Source: Nanobdellota archaeon
GTDB taxonomy: Archaea > Nanobdellota > Nanobdellia > Woesearchaeales > JAGLXL01
Direction of reading: 5' to 3'
DNA: 64,000 bases
Assembly: GCA_023132895.1 (NCBI GenBank)
Contig: JAGLXL010000001.1
Span: 185,268 to 249,267, forward strand
Shown piece after piece: positions 8,015 to 17,440 of the stretch. The notes under the pieces were generated by a model that was not told the DNA's origin, searched no databases, and saw only the letters and a program-made list of their open reading frames with translations. The number at the start of each line of letters is the position of its first letter. Position 1 is the first letter of the stretch. The position numbers were made by a program, and so were the translations under genes.

Positions 8015-9070
8015 TTAAAGAAGTTCTTCAGGGATATTTTTTGCTTTTTCCCAGTTTTTAGCTGAATGAAGTTGTTCTTTTGTTAGAGTCTTAACCATAG
8101 TCAAATCAGCGTGCTCCAGATCAGCTCCCTTCAGATCAGCTCCCCACAGATCAGCTCCCGCCAGATTAGCTTTCCTTAGATTAGCTGCCCACAGATCAGC
8201 TCCCCTTATATCCGTTCTCCTCAAATTAGCTTCCTCCAAATCAGCAAGACGCAGATTAGCTCCTGCAAGATTAGCTCTCCTCAGATCAGCCCATCTAAGA
8301 TTAGCTCCACTTAGATCAGCACCTTTTAGATCAGCTCCCTTTAGAATAGCTTCATACAGATGACCATTCCCCAGGTTAGCTCTTCTTAAATCAGCTCCTG
8401 CTAGATTAGCTTTCCATAGATTGATGTGCTCCAGATTAGCTCCTTCTAAATCAATTCCTCTGAGATCAGCTCCTATTAAATTAAAGTCGTATAATGATAC
8501 CCGAAATCCTTGTTTCCACCAACTATTCCATATTTTTATTCTATCTTCACCTAAATTTTTGTAATAGTAGTCTCCTCGTAAAAATTCTCCCAAAAAAACC
8601 CTATAATGTTTATGTTTAGATATAACATCCAAATTCGTCCAAGGTTCTGCTTCAGCAATAGCTCTGGCTTGTTTTAAGTCTTCAATTAAAATGCTTATGT
8701 ATTTTTTAATATCTCGTTGTAATCCTTTTCTTTTTTTAATAACTTTTTTTTTGGTTTGGCTTTCACGGATTTTTTTTCTTTTTTGAAGTTTTTGAAGCAT
8801 TTGGAAGTTATCAATAGAAGTAATAGATGAGTGAACAGCTGCTCTGGCAGCTGAAATTAATTTCTTTAATTGGTTAACTTCATCGAAATCAGGCAGACGT
8901 TTTAAACCATATCTACCGCCACGCCATTCTAATCTTCTGCCTTGGGTGTTAATATTTCTTAAATCAGCTTTTGCTTCTTTATAATTCCCAGCATCAACCT
9001 TTCCTTTAGAATCAATGGCCCAAGCTTCCATAGCAGCAATTTGGTTTTTAATGGATTTTTCTTCTGGCAT
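8015..9070 (-). CDS. Pentapeptide-repeat protein, 351 aa
   Basis: Residues 1-205 are a helical N-terminal domain, and about 206-340 are more than twenty A(D/N)Lxx pentapeptide repeats (ADLRGIDLEGANLEHINLWK and on). Such repeats fold into a right-handed quadrilateral beta-helix. Known members include DNA-mimic gyrase inhibitors such as MfpA and Qnr, but most have no known role. The start ATG at 9070 has a good Shine-Dalgarno (GGTGAT). It is probably last in an operon with the three unknown genes upstream (9135-10527), 64 bp after the nearest one. Confidence 0.9.
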   Translation of the reverse strand: MPEEKSIKNQIAAMEAWAIDSKGKVDAGNYKEAKADLRNINTQGRRLEWRGGRYGLKRLPDFDEVNQLKKLISAARAAVHSSITSIDNFQMLQKLQKRKKIRESQTKKKVIKKRKGLQRDIKKYISILIEDLKQARAIAEAEPWTNLDVISKHKHYRVFLGEFLRGDYYYKNLGEDRIKIWNSWWKQGFRVSLYDFNLIGADLRGIDLEGANLEHINLWKANLAGADLRRANLGNGHLYEAILKGADLKGADLSGANLRWADLRRANLAGANLRLADLEEANLRRTDIRGADLWAANLRKANLAGADLWGADLKGADLEHADLTMVKTLTKEQLHSAKNWEKAKNIPEELL

Positions 9071-9134
9071 TCATATCACCTTTTGATTTTAAAAACATTT
9101 ATTGTTTAAATATTTTTAGGTAAAAAAGTATGAA

Positions 9135-9533
9135 TTATTTTGGTTCCTCTACTAAATGTTTGTATTTGTCTGGAAGCTTTCCAACATCTGATAAGTAGAG
9201 AACCATCTTAGTTAATGGTGATTTTACAGACTTGTCTCTTTGTATTTCAGAGATTATACCTTCTTCTAAAATCTCACGCGTGTAATTAGGAAACTGATCA
9301 CAAATCCTGTAATATTGTTCTATTGCTCCTTCAATTTCTTGAGTGCCCATAAGATCTACAAGCGGCACACCAGGATTGTCCCACATTTTTTTGTTTGGAG
9401 GAGTACCACCTCTAATAAGATGATCGTATGCAGTTTGCGCTAAGCCATGTTTTGCCATGGCTTCTTTTACAGTAGTATGTTTTTCTGCTTCTTTGAATTG
9501 TTCATGGAATGTTTTTTCTTTGAATTCTGACAT
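9135..9533 (-). CDS. Hypothetical protein, 132 aa
   Basis: Not recognised. Soluble, acidic/basic mixed, mostly helical; residues 10-35 (FKEAEKHTTVKEAMAKHGLAQTAYDHLIRGG) look like a helix-turn-helix or UBA-like bundle. A strong Shine-Dalgarno (GAGGAA) precedes ATG 9533. It lies between the pentapeptide gene and a second unknown gene, all on the minus strand. Confidence 0.65.
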   Translation of the reverse strand: MSEFKEKTFHEQFKEAEKHTTVKEAMAKHGLAQTAYDHLIRGGTPPNKKMWDNPGVPLVDLMGTQEIEGAIEQYYRICDQFPNYTREILEEGIISEIQRDKSVKSPLTKMVLYLSDVGKLPDKYKHLVEEPK

Positions 9534-9576
9534 TTTAGTTTCCTCTTTTTGTTTTTGATTAAAAAAAGAAAAAAAA

Positions 9577-10182
9577 TTATTTATACTTCATTCCTTGAAA
9601 TGTTATTAAGTGGAGTATAGTAGGAATTTTTTCATCAGGTTCTACCCTATCAAATTTTCCACATTCCCTATACTTCTTTATAATGTCATCTTTGATATCC
9701 AGGTAAACCTCGCCTATATCATATTCTTCTCTCTTTTCTGATATGAAGCCTTGCTCTCTCATAAAGTCCATGGCTCTTTCACTAACAGCGCTTCCACGTC
9801 CAAAGACAGATAATCCACGTCCTGAAACATTTTTCACAAAGTCTCTAGTCAATTCTTCATATTCTCCATCACTCTGAGCGCAGCGAATTAAATACTCTTC
9901 ACTGAGTGCAGTGCCAACAAATTCTACTGCGCGCTCTTTGGTGCCATTCTCAAACTGGTACCATATATCACCATAGCATTCACTTCTACTTAGATCAATT
10001 ACTCTAGCGTAAATTCTCTCTGCTGCTTTAGATAATATCTCAGGATCCACAGTTATACCAAGTGCTTTATAGCAATCTACATATCGTTCAGGCATTTTGG
10101 GGGCTATTTGCTCTATTGGAGTTTCCATCAACATCTCCTCCAATAGCTTGGCCACTTTTTCCATTTGTTTTTCTTGTTTCAT
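9577..10182 (-). CDS. Hypothetical protein, 201 aa
   Basis: Not recognised. Predominantly helical and acidic, no membrane segment. Segment about 80-140 (VEFVGTALSEEYLIRCAQSDGEYEEL) could form a helical bundle. The gene follows the 110-aa unknown gene by 12 bp, so the two are almost surely co-transcribed. An alternative start at the second methionine (10164) is possible because the upstream ribosome-binding signal is weak. Confidence 0.65.
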   Translation of the reverse strand: MKQEKQMEKVAKLLEEMLMETPIEQIAPKMPERYVDCYKALGITVDPEILSKAAERIYARVIDLSRSECYGDIWYQFENGTKERAVEFVGTALSEEYLIRCAQSDGEYEELTRDFVKNVSGRGLSVFGRGSAVSERAMDFMREQGFISEKREEYDIGEVYLDIKDDIIKKYRECGKFDRVEPDEKIPTILHLITFQGMKYK

Positions 10183-10194
10183 TTTCTTTACTTC

Positions 10195-10527
10195 TTATAT
10201 GTTATATGTCCTTTTTCTCCAATTACCTGCGCTTTCTTCTCGACCCATTATTTCACACAAATTAGCTATCAAATGAGCCATGTCTCCAGCTACAAATCTC
10301 TCTTTTCCTCCGTATAAATCTAAATTCTTTGGAAGAATAACTATTTCTTGATAAAGATCTACCAATCCTTGAAGCATTTTCTCAGCACCTTCCTCTGTGT
10401 AAATATTTTCTATATCTGCTTCGCAAATTCTAGCTCTTAAAATAGCCGGAACAAGTCCTGCATTCATGCTTATATTTTTTCTTTCAGACATTAAAAGGCC
10501 TCTTAGTTTTTTATCAATATTTTCCAT
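10195..10527 (-). CDS. Hypothetical protein, 110 aa
   Basis: Not recognised. Helical, soluble. I choose ATG 10527, which follows GAGGTGG by a normal distance, over the in-frame GTG at 10542 that lies within that ribosome-binding site. It heads the operon 10527-8015 and is divergent from the double Lrp regulator, with about 155 bp of AT-rich shared promoter region between. Confidence 0.65.
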   Translation of the reverse strand: MENIDKKLRGLLMSERKNISMNAGLVPAILRARICEADIENIYTEEGAEKMLQGLVDLYQEIVILPKNLDLYGGKERFVAGDMAHLIANLCEIMGREESAGNWRKRTYNI

Positions 10528-10682
10528 TTTGATTTTCTCCACCTCTTTATTGGGTTGAGGTATTTTACCCTTTTGAGTAATTTTAATTATATAGTAGTTA
10601 CATTAATATATTATTAAACATTCCTATTAATATTTTTAACAAAATAGTAAAATTTATATAAAAATTATACTTTTGATGTAAT

Positions 10683-11651
10683 ATGAAGCTAGATTTAAAG
10701 GATAAGAAGATATTGTTTGAATTGGACAAAAACAGCCGTATTTCGCTTTCGGATTTAGGAAGAAAAGTCAGGTTAAGCAAAGAAGTTGTTTTTCATCGAA
10801 TCAACAATCTAGTAGAGAGGGGATTTATTTTAAGATTTCAAACGGTGATTTCTACTTATCGTTTAGGCTATCAGTCTTACAAAATTTATTTCAAACTGCA
10901 AAATATGACTCAAGAAATCAGAAAACAGATACAAGAGTTTTTTATGAAACATTCGCTGGTTTATTGGATCGGCAATTGCCAGGGCAGGTGGGACTTGATT
11001 ATTGCCAGTTGGTCTAGGAATATAAAAGATTTTGGTGATTTAGAAGATGAAATATTGAATAAATTCAGCAATTATATTTTAGAAAAAGAAGTAACGATCT
11101 CAAGAAAATCAGTCCAATACAACAGAAGATGGTTTTACCATGACAAACTTGAACCAGTGGAAATGAGTTATGGGGAAGATTTAGAAGAAATAAAATTAGA
11201 TGAAGTTGATTTTGAGATTTTAAAAAATATTGCTAATAATGCTCGTATTAAAATTACTGAATTAGCCAAGAAATTAAAGGTTTCTGTAACTGTAGTAAGA
11301 TACAGATTAAAACAATTGGAGAAAAACAAAGTAATCATTGGTTACAAGTATGCTTTAAATCCGAGATTATTAAATTATGAAACCTGCAAGTCTTTTGTTT
11401 TTCTGAAGAATATCACAGCTGAAAAGAAAAAGAGTTTGATAAATTACTGTAAGCTAAATCCCAACATCATCAACACGGTTCAAACTATTGGTCCTTGGGA
11501 CTTGGAAATTGAACTAGAAGTTGAGAACTTTGAACAATATTACCAAATCATGAATGAGATTCAAGAGAAATTCAATGAGATCATCAAGAGTTATGAATCT
11601 GTTTTATTTTCATCTGAGCCAAAACAGAGTTTTGTGCCGGGTGCTTATTAA
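10683..11651 (+). CDS. Lrp/AsnC-family regulator with two HTH-AsnC units
   Basis: A 322-aa protein that is a tandem duplication of the Lrp layout. HTH 1 lies at residues about 3-55 (LDLKDKKILFELDKNSRISLSDLGRKV), followed by a RAM-like region to 160. HTH 2 starts near 174 (LDEVDFEILKNIANNARIKITELAKKL), followed by a second RAM-like region (KSFVFLKNITAEKKKS). Single-unit Lrp proteins are about 150 aa. It probably acts as a DNA-binding regulator; the divergent unknown operon is a natural candidate target. A TATA element (TTTATATAA) lies at about 10650-10660. The 3' end overlaps the zinc-ribbon gene by 4 bp. Confidence 0.85.
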   Translation: MKLDLKDKKILFELDKNSRISLSDLGRKVRLSKEVVFHRINNLVERGFILRFQTVISTYRLGYQSYKIYFKLQNMTQEIRKQIQEFFMKHSLVYWIGNCQGRWDLIIASWSRNIKDFGDLEDEILNKFSNYILEKEVTISRKSVQYNRRWFYHDKLEPVEMSYGEDLEEIKLDEVDFEILKNIANNARIKITELAKKLKVSVTVVRYRLKQLEKNKVIIGYKYALNPRLLNYETCKSFVFLKNITAEKKKSLINYCKLNPNIINTVQTIGPWDLEIELEVENFEQYYQIMNEIQEKFNEIIKSYESVLFSSEPKQSFVPGAY

Positions 11652-11776
11652 TCCAACTCAGTGCCGCAGACTTCACATTTGGTGATTTTTTTGGCTTCCT
11701 GGCCCCATATTCCCATGGAAAGCAAGCTACCGCAATTAGGGCATTTCTTTGGCGCACTAGGCAGAAACAGGTTCAT
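11648..11776 (-). CDS. Small zinc-ribbon protein, 42 aa
   Basis: The protein MNLFLPSAPKKCPNCGS..., ending TKCEVCGTELD, carries two CxxC knuckles spaced by about 18 residues, enough for a single zinc ribbon. Such small archaeal zinc-ribbon proteins usually bind nucleic acids or act as adaptors. It shares a TTAA palindrome with the stop of the convergent Lrp gene. Short, but the paired CxxC motifs support real coding. Confidence 0.75.
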   Translation of the reverse strand: MNLFLPSAPKKCPNCGSLLSMGIWGQEAKKITKCEVCGTELD

Positions 11777-11883
11777 TGGCTTAACAATAGTATACACATA
11801 TTTAAATATTTTTGTTCTTGAATGAATAGTAAACGGCTTTTAGAAGAGAAAAATTTATTAAAGTGTTCAACTATGATTTTATT

Positions 11884-12294
11884 ATGGAAGATGACGAGTC
11901 CCTTAGAAAGGAAATAATTTCTGAGATGCTAAGTGAAACAAAAGGGTTTTGCATCGACTTTGGGAAAGGATTTTATCAGGGGGTAAAAATGATTTATACC
12001 TTACCTTCATTTTTAAATCAATCAAAAAAAGATGATGAATTTAATCCTAGTAAACTGGCTGGTAAGGTTTTAGGTGGTGTTGTTGGATTTGGTGGTTTTG
12101 TTGGTTGTTGTGCAGTAGGCGCAATATATGTAGCTGAAGGCCGTCTTGAAGGTCTTTTAGTTACTGCAGTTCCAGTTGCTACAAACATCGGCTCTGGTGT
12201 TTATGAAACAGTTAAGTCCTTTTATGAAGAAACTAGGGACAAGTTGTTAATTAAGCAAGGTTCAGAATTGCTTGAAAATCAAGATTTCTATTAG
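11884..12294 (+). CDS. Hypothetical protein with Gly-rich hydrophobic segment, 136 aa
   Basis: Not recognised. A central Gly-rich hydrophobic stretch (GKVLGGVVGFGGFVGCCAVGAIYVA) followed by a second apolar stretch (GLLVTAVPVATNIGSGVYE) suggests a membrane hairpin. The TATA-like element AAATTTATTA at 11851-11860 favours ATG 11884 over the in-frame GTG at 11863. It is convergent with the large TIM-barrel gene, 2 bp apart. Confidence 0.65.
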   Translation: MEDDESLRKEIISEMLSETKGFCIDFGKGFYQGVKMIYTLPSFLNQSKKDDEFNPSKLAGKVLGGVVGFGGFVGCCAVGAIYVAEGRLEGLLVTAVPVATNIGSGVYETVKSFYEETRDKLLIKQGSELLENQDFY

Positions 12295-12296
12295 AT

Positions 12297-14408
12297 TTAC
12301 TCCATAGGAACACCAGACCATAAGGTCCAGTCTTCAGAAGGAGAGTATTTGCCAAAGACAAAATAAGGAGGCTCCATTCTGCCGAAATAAGAATATTGGA
12401 CTTGGCCCCAAGCTCTGTCTCGGGATGGAGCAGTTCCACCGCCAAGACCAACACCATAAATAGAACTTCCAAACAAGCGCCAAGTTTTCATCAAGCCATG
12501 GAAATCAGACAAATCTGTAGTAGCATCGGCACCTGGTTCAACAATCAACTGACCTTTGTAGCCGTGTTTTCTGAGAATAAGAACCATTTCCTTGACCGGG
12601 CAGTTGCCTTCGCCAGGAGACAAGTGGTCGTCTTGATAACCATAATTATCAGCTAAGTGGACAGAACCAATGATATTTTTCTTGGCTAGTCTTTCAGTTT
12701 CTTTGAGAAGCCATTTGTTGAAATCAGCATCATTTTGCTCAGGTGATTTTTTAGTGTCAGCAACCCAGAATTTTCTCCAGATGTTTAAGTGGCCAGTATC
12801 TAAGTGGCCTTTGATGTGATCTTCTGCTTCTCTTTGAGCCTGCTGTTGAGTATAACCACGTTGTTTAACTAACATATCAGCCATTTGTTCTCTGGCACCT
12901 TCAACCAAAGTAATCATTTCGTCTGGATGAGAGCCATAGCTTTCCTGAAAGATGTTTTCCATGGCCACGAAAATCGGCTCTTTGAGTTTGCCTTGTTTTT
13001 CTAATTTATTGGACTGTTCCATAGCAGAGATGCCGGCTTCTGCATAAGCACCAAAGGATTCTCCTAAAGCATAGGTGTGGGAGCTCTTGACATGACGCAT
13101 GGTTTCTTCAGCGTCTTTAGCCTGGGCCCATTGAGAAGTGGAAGCTTCGTGACCCTGCTTCATTTTTTGTTCAGTGCTTCGAATAGCTTCTTTAATTTTG
13201 ATAGTAGGAAGTTTGCCTTCTTCTGGTAATAAACCCATTCGGGTTAATTCATCACCAAAAGGACTGGTTTTAATTAATTTCCATTTTTCTTCTTCTGGTG
13301 TTGCTGCTTCTAATTTTTCAAAAACTGAAAGAGATTTTTTTAATTTGTTTAATCGGTCAACATCCTGGTCAAAACCATGGCCGTAATAATAAGCCCAACC
13401 ACGGGAATTAGCAGCATTAGTTTCTAAAGTAGCCAGGACATAAGCTTCTTCTGGCCTGACAAGAATTTCATCTTCTGATTTGGCATCTTTAAAACGCCAC
13501 CAAGGGACTGCCTGCCAGGCAGGGTCATCAGGGTCAGGATGTTCTTTCCAAAATTCTTTGGCCCTGACAGTGAATTTTTGAGATTCATTAACAAAATCAT
13601 CCCATTCCAAGTAATGGACTTTAAAAGTTCCTTTATCATAATCATAATCAGGAATACGCTGTTCTGGCGGCATCCAGCGGCCTTCGTAATCAATATATTC
13701 TCCTTTTTTGATAAATCTAGGATTGCCGTCTTGGTCAGTACCTTGGTAATCACTTTCAGATGTATGCCAAATTGGTCTAGCAACTCTCTGGTCTTTTCTG
13801 ACTTGAGTGACAACTTGGCCGGTGCGGTCATCAACTACTCTGATAATGGCTTTTTCAGGCTCTTCGCCATAAGATTGGAATATTCTTCTGCCGGTTGCTG
13901 GGTCAAAAGCCCAAGACTCTTCTGAAACAGGCCTTTGAAATTCTCCAGTATGGACAACAACATTGCCGCCTCTAGCTACATCAGCGGCAAATTCAACTGC
14001 TCTTTTGATTTCATCAACTGCGAATTTTTTATTTTGCTTTGAGAAATTGCCCTGCTGGTCCATGCCAGCCAAGCCCATGACACCATAAGAAGCGTGGGTG
14101 GTAAAGTCAACATTACTGGAACGGCCTAATTCTTCCAAAGCCTGTCTTTGGAGTTTTCCATAGATACCGGGTGTTTGAGTTCCTCTTTGAGCACGGCCTG
14201 CGCCTGGAAAAGCCAATTCAAATTTCCGAGCTCCTGTTCTTATTTTAGCAGCCACACCTTGGACATTAGGAGCAGCAATACCTAAAGGAATAGACATGCC
14301 AATGTCTTTAACACCAACACCAACGTCAGAAGTGCTGTTGTCAGCTGTAGTGCTATGTCCAGAGTCACGGTCCATGGGATGATAATATCCACTACTAAAT
14401 TCTACCAT
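12297..14408 (-). CDS. Endonuclease IV-like (AP endonuclease family 2) TIM-barrel protein, 703 aa
   Basis: All metal ligands known in E. coli Nfo have apparent counterparts in order: H105 (THASYG), H153 (VHTGEF), E484 (AMENI), D537 and H540 (DTGH), H584 (HLAD), D593/H595 (DDHLSPGEG) and E624 (VEPG). Nfo is about 285 aa; here some 330 extra residues are inserted between the second and third ligands (about 160-480), plus an N-terminal 60 and a C-terminal 75. The fold also hosts sugar isomerases, so the reaction (abasic-site cleavage or isomerisation) is not certain. It is followed on the same strand by a zincin upstream gene. Confidence 0.82.
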   Translation of the reverse strand: MVEFSSGYYHPMDRDSGHSTTADNSTSDVGVGVKDIGMSIPLGIAAPNVQGVAAKIRTGARKFELAFPGAGRAQRGTQTPGIYGKLQRQALEELGRSSNVDFTTHASYGVMGLAGMDQQGNFSKQNKKFAVDEIKRAVEFAADVARGGNVVVHTGEFQRPVSEESWAFDPATGRRIFQSYGEEPEKAIIRVVDDRTGQVVTQVRKDQRVARPIWHTSESDYQGTDQDGNPRFIKKGEYIDYEGRWMPPEQRIPDYDYDKGTFKVHYLEWDDFVNESQKFTVRAKEFWKEHPDPDDPAWQAVPWWRFKDAKSEDEILVRPEEAYVLATLETNAANSRGWAYYYGHGFDQDVDRLNKLKKSLSVFEKLEAATPEEEKWKLIKTSPFGDELTRMGLLPEEGKLPTIKIKEAIRSTEQKMKQGHEASTSQWAQAKDAEETMRHVKSSHTYALGESFGAYAEAGISAMEQSNKLEKQGKLKEPIFVAMENIFQESYGSHPDEMITLVEGAREQMADMLVKQRGYTQQQAQREAEDHIKGHLDTGHLNIWRKFWVADTKKSPEQNDADFNKWLLKETERLAKKNIIGSVHLADNYGYQDDHLSPGEGNCPVKEMVLILRKHGYKGQLIVEPGADATTDLSDFHGLMKTWRLFGSSIYGVGLGGGTAPSRDRAWGQVQYSYFGRMEPPYFVFGKYSPSEDWTLWSGVPME

Positions 14409-14466
14409 GGAAAGAAGTAATTATTTTTAGTTTAAAAAAGTTGTGCTTTAAAGTTTAGAAGCTTAA

Positions 14467-15606
14467 TTAATTTTTAAATTTTTCAACTCGTTTTAAGTAA
14501 ACGTCAAAAGGAATAGTCGCCTGAGTGGAAAAGCTGTGATTTTTAATTAAATCTTGGTTGTCTTGGTAAAGGATGCAGCTTTTGCCTTGGTAAGGCCCTT
14601 TCATCATGAATCGAGCTACTTTAAAATCAGAAGGTGATTTGTCTTTAAAAGCAAAGGTTAGTTTGCCATTATCAGCAGGTCCGATAAGATAGTTTCCATC
14701 ATCATCACAGGCAACAACTAATTCAGCTGGAGCATCTGGAGAGTCAACAAAACAGTGGCCTCTTTGAATCATGTGTTCCATGACTTGGGGGATTTGAAAC
14801 TTTTGAATAAGTGCTGGAGGTTCATAAGCATTGTTTAAAGGGCTTTCGCAGAAGTCAAAACCTTTTTTAAAAATTTGTTGAGCAGATTCGTAATCTTCCT
14901 GGCTGCACTTTCCTTCATTAAAATTTCTTCTAAATAAACCTTGAATATATTCTGAAATCATTTTTGACCTTAGTTTAAGAACATTTTGAGGAGTGACTTC
15001 ATCACGCTCAATAAATTTCCAGAATGAAAAAGGGAAGAGAACTCCTTTATTTTCATGAACATGATTAATACTATCAAAAAGTTCTTGGTCAGTTGCATTA
15101 AAGCCAGGATTGTTTTTTCTAAAGTGATTAATCATATTAACTTTATTGGAAGCAGGATTGAGGTACTTATAAGCTAAGATTTCTGTTGCATAGGCTTTGA
15201 TTTCAGCGAATCTTTCTCTATAAGGTGTTTCTTCTCTAGAGGGTGTGTTAATTTGTCTGTTAATATCATCTCGGTGAGTCAATTCGTGAATTAAGGTGAC
15301 TAGATCCGGGCTTTGAAAAAGAAAAACACCAGGTTTTGCTTCTCTGCCTAAGGCTTCTTTGATAAAATCAAACAGTCCATGATTCCACATATTATAAGTA
15401 TACCCACGAGCATCGTCGTCAAAGTATCTTTCAAATAATTTTTGATCGTGTTTTTTGAGTTTTTGGAAATCTTCTGGAGAGAAGTATTCAATATTAGTTT
15501 CAAGGGTTTTAGGGGTAAATAGAACTGGCAAGAGCTCTGTTGCTCTTTGAATCTCTTTTGGAGTGTGGTTTTGCTCCATTAGTTGGAGGGTTTGTTCTAG
15601 GTTCAT
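14467..15606 (-). CDS. Zincin-like metallopeptidase-fold protein, 379 aa
   Basis: HELTH at residues 107-111 gives the HExxH zinc motif, and E135 in ERFAEIKA is a likely third ligand, as in gluzincins. No signal peptide or membrane helix is visible, so it appears cytoplasmic. The C-terminal half (about 200-379) is of unknown fold. It lies just upstream of the endonuclease IV-like gene on the same strand, 58 bp apart, so co-transcription is likely. The substrate is unknown. Confidence 0.7.
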   Translation of the reverse strand: MNLEQTLQLMEQNHTPKEIQRATELLPVLFTPKTLETNIEYFSPEDFQKLKKHDQKLFERYFDDDARGYTYNMWNHGLFDFIKEALGREAKPGVFLFQSPDLVTLIHELTHRDDINRQINTPSREETPYRERFAEIKAYATEILAYKYLNPASNKVNMINHFRKNNPGFNATDQELFDSINHVHENKGVLFPFSFWKFIERDEVTPQNVLKLRSKMISEYIQGLFRRNFNEGKCSQEDYESAQQIFKKGFDFCESPLNNAYEPPALIQKFQIPQVMEHMIQRGHCFVDSPDAPAELVVACDDDGNYLIGPADNGKLTFAFKDKSPSDFKVARFMMKGPYQGKSCILYQDNQDLIKNHSFSTQATIPFDVYLKRVEKFKN

Positions 15607-15705
15607 TTGAGCTTATTTTAAGTAAGGATTACTAATATATAAAGCTTTCTATTTTGTTACTACTATTAGGTGACGACAAAACCAAAAGATTTATAAATAA
15701 AAATT

Positions 15706-17391
15706 TTACATTTCTTCTGGAGCTTTGATGCCTAAAAGTGCTAAACCATTTTCAAGAACTTGTCGGGTGCATTCAACCATTAACAACCGGGCGCGCATAA
15801 TGTGCTTCATTTCAGAAATAACCGGGCATTTATGGTAGAATTCATTAAAGGCCTGGGATAAATCAATCAAATAACGAGCGATAAGATAAGGTTTGTAGTT
15901 TTCACCAGCTTTAACAACCAGGTCTGGGAATTTGCCTAAGAGTTTGATGACTTTGATTTCTTCGGCTAAGTTAAAGGTTTCGTAATCTACCCGAGGATCT
16001 AATCTTTGTTTGGCTTTTCTTAAGATACTGCAGGCACGAGCATGAGCATATTGGACATAAGGGCCGGTTTCGCCTTCAAAATCCATGGTTTTCTCAAGAT
16101 CAAAAACAACTGGTTTGTTGTTTTCCTGTAATAACATGCTGAATTTAATGGCAGCTGAGAAAATATTGTTAATGGATTTTTGCTGCTTGTATCTGGGCCA
16201 TTTTTTATGGCGTTTAACAACTTCTTTGGTGATTTGTTTTTTTAGTTTTTCTGCTAATTCGCCGTAGAGAACGACATTACCTAATCTGGAGGACATTTTG
16301 CCAGAAGGCAGCTCAACTAAACCATAGCTTAAGTGGAAACATTTTTGAGCTTGTTTCAAGCCATAAAGTTCAATAATCTTGAATAATTGTTTGAAATGCA
16401 ACTTTTGTTCGGCGCCAACAACATAAATTAATCTATCCAAATAATATTTTTCAAATCTTGATTTAGCTAAAGCAAGGTCTTTGGTAATATAAAGGGCAGT
16501 GCCGTCTGCTCTGAGAACCAAGGCAATGTCTAAATTATATTCAGAGAGATCAACAATAATAGCGCCTTCACTTTCTTTGGCAATTTTTTTCCTTAATAAT
16601 TCCTGGACCATTTCTTTGCCAGGTTCGATCAAATCAGAATCATAAAAATCAACATCAAAATGAATATCAAGCTCTTGATAAATTTCTTTGAAGTAATCAA
16701 TGCTCCAGTTTCTTAATTTTTTCCAGAGTTTGATTGTTTCTGGGTCTTGGGCTTCGATTTTTTGCGAGATGACAGCAAGTTCTTCGCCGTGGTCTTGTTC
16801 TTTTAATTTTTTTATGCTTTTGACATAAACTTTGCCAAGCCAGGCGCCTTCTTTGCCTGGAGGCTCTTTGTTTTTGAAATATTTGAGATAGCCCCAAAGA
16901 GATTTGGTAACATGGGCTCCAGTATCATTGTATAAATTAACTGGGATAACATGATAGCCATTGAATTCCAAAATCTTGACCAGGGAATTGCCTAAAGCGG
17001 TATTTCTTAAGTGGCCGACATGAAAATCCTTTAAAGGATTGGGCTGTGAGAATTCAACCATGATTTTTTCTTTTTTATTTTTGCCAGCGCCGTAACATTT
17101 TTTTTCTTTGTAAACCTGTTTAATGATTATTTCTGCCAGTATTTGCTTGTTGATAAAGAAATTAACATAAGGGCCTTTTTGCTCGATTTTTTCAATGACT
17201 TTGGATTTTTTCTTGATTTTTTCGATGAGTTTAGTGGCTTCGTCAACTGGATGGCCTCCAAGCTTAAAGCAAGGAAAAGCATAATCACCTAAAGAAGGAT
17301 TAGGAGGAATTTCGATTAAGGAGCGGATTTCACTCTTGCTTAATTTGACTTCTTTATCTATTAAACACACAACCTCCTCTTTTATGTCCAT
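15706..17391 (-). CDS. argS: Arginyl-tRNA synthetase
   Basis: A 561-aa class I synthetase that charges tRNA-Arg. Class signatures are HVGH at residues 124-127 (PLKDFHVGHLRNTALGN) and GKMSSRLGNVV in the C-terminal half of the catalytic domain. The N-terminal additive domain (1-95) and the C-terminal helical anticodon-binding domain (from about 430; GPYVQYAHARA) are complete. The length is normal. A gap of about 50 bp separates it from the B3/4 gene upstream. Confidence 0.97.
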   Translation of the reverse strand: MDIKEEVVCLIDKEVKLSKSEIRSLIEIPPNPSLGDYAFPCFKLGGHPVDEATKLIEKIKKKSKVIEKIEQKGPYVNFFINKQILAEIIIKQVYKEKKCYGAGKNKKEKIMVEFSQPNPLKDFHVGHLRNTALGNSLVKILEFNGYHVIPVNLYNDTGAHVTKSLWGYLKYFKNKEPPGKEGAWLGKVYVKSIKKLKEQDHGEELAVISQKIEAQDPETIKLWKKLRNWSIDYFKEIYQELDIHFDVDFYDSDLIEPGKEMVQELLRKKIAKESEGAIIVDLSEYNLDIALVLRADGTALYITKDLALAKSRFEKYYLDRLIYVVGAEQKLHFKQLFKIIELYGLKQAQKCFHLSYGLVELPSGKMSSRLGNVVLYGELAEKLKKQITKEVVKRHKKWPRYKQQKSINNIFSAAIKFSMLLQENNKPVVFDLEKTMDFEGETGPYVQYAHARACSILRKAKQRLDPRVDYETFNLAEEIKVIKLLGKFPDLVVKAGENYKPYLIARYLIDLSQAFNEFYHKCPVISEMKHIMRARLLMVECTRQVLENGLALLGIKAPEEM

Positions 17392-17440
17392 CTAACTTAG
17401 AAATCAAAAATATAATTTAAACTTATCTATAATAGACTGG

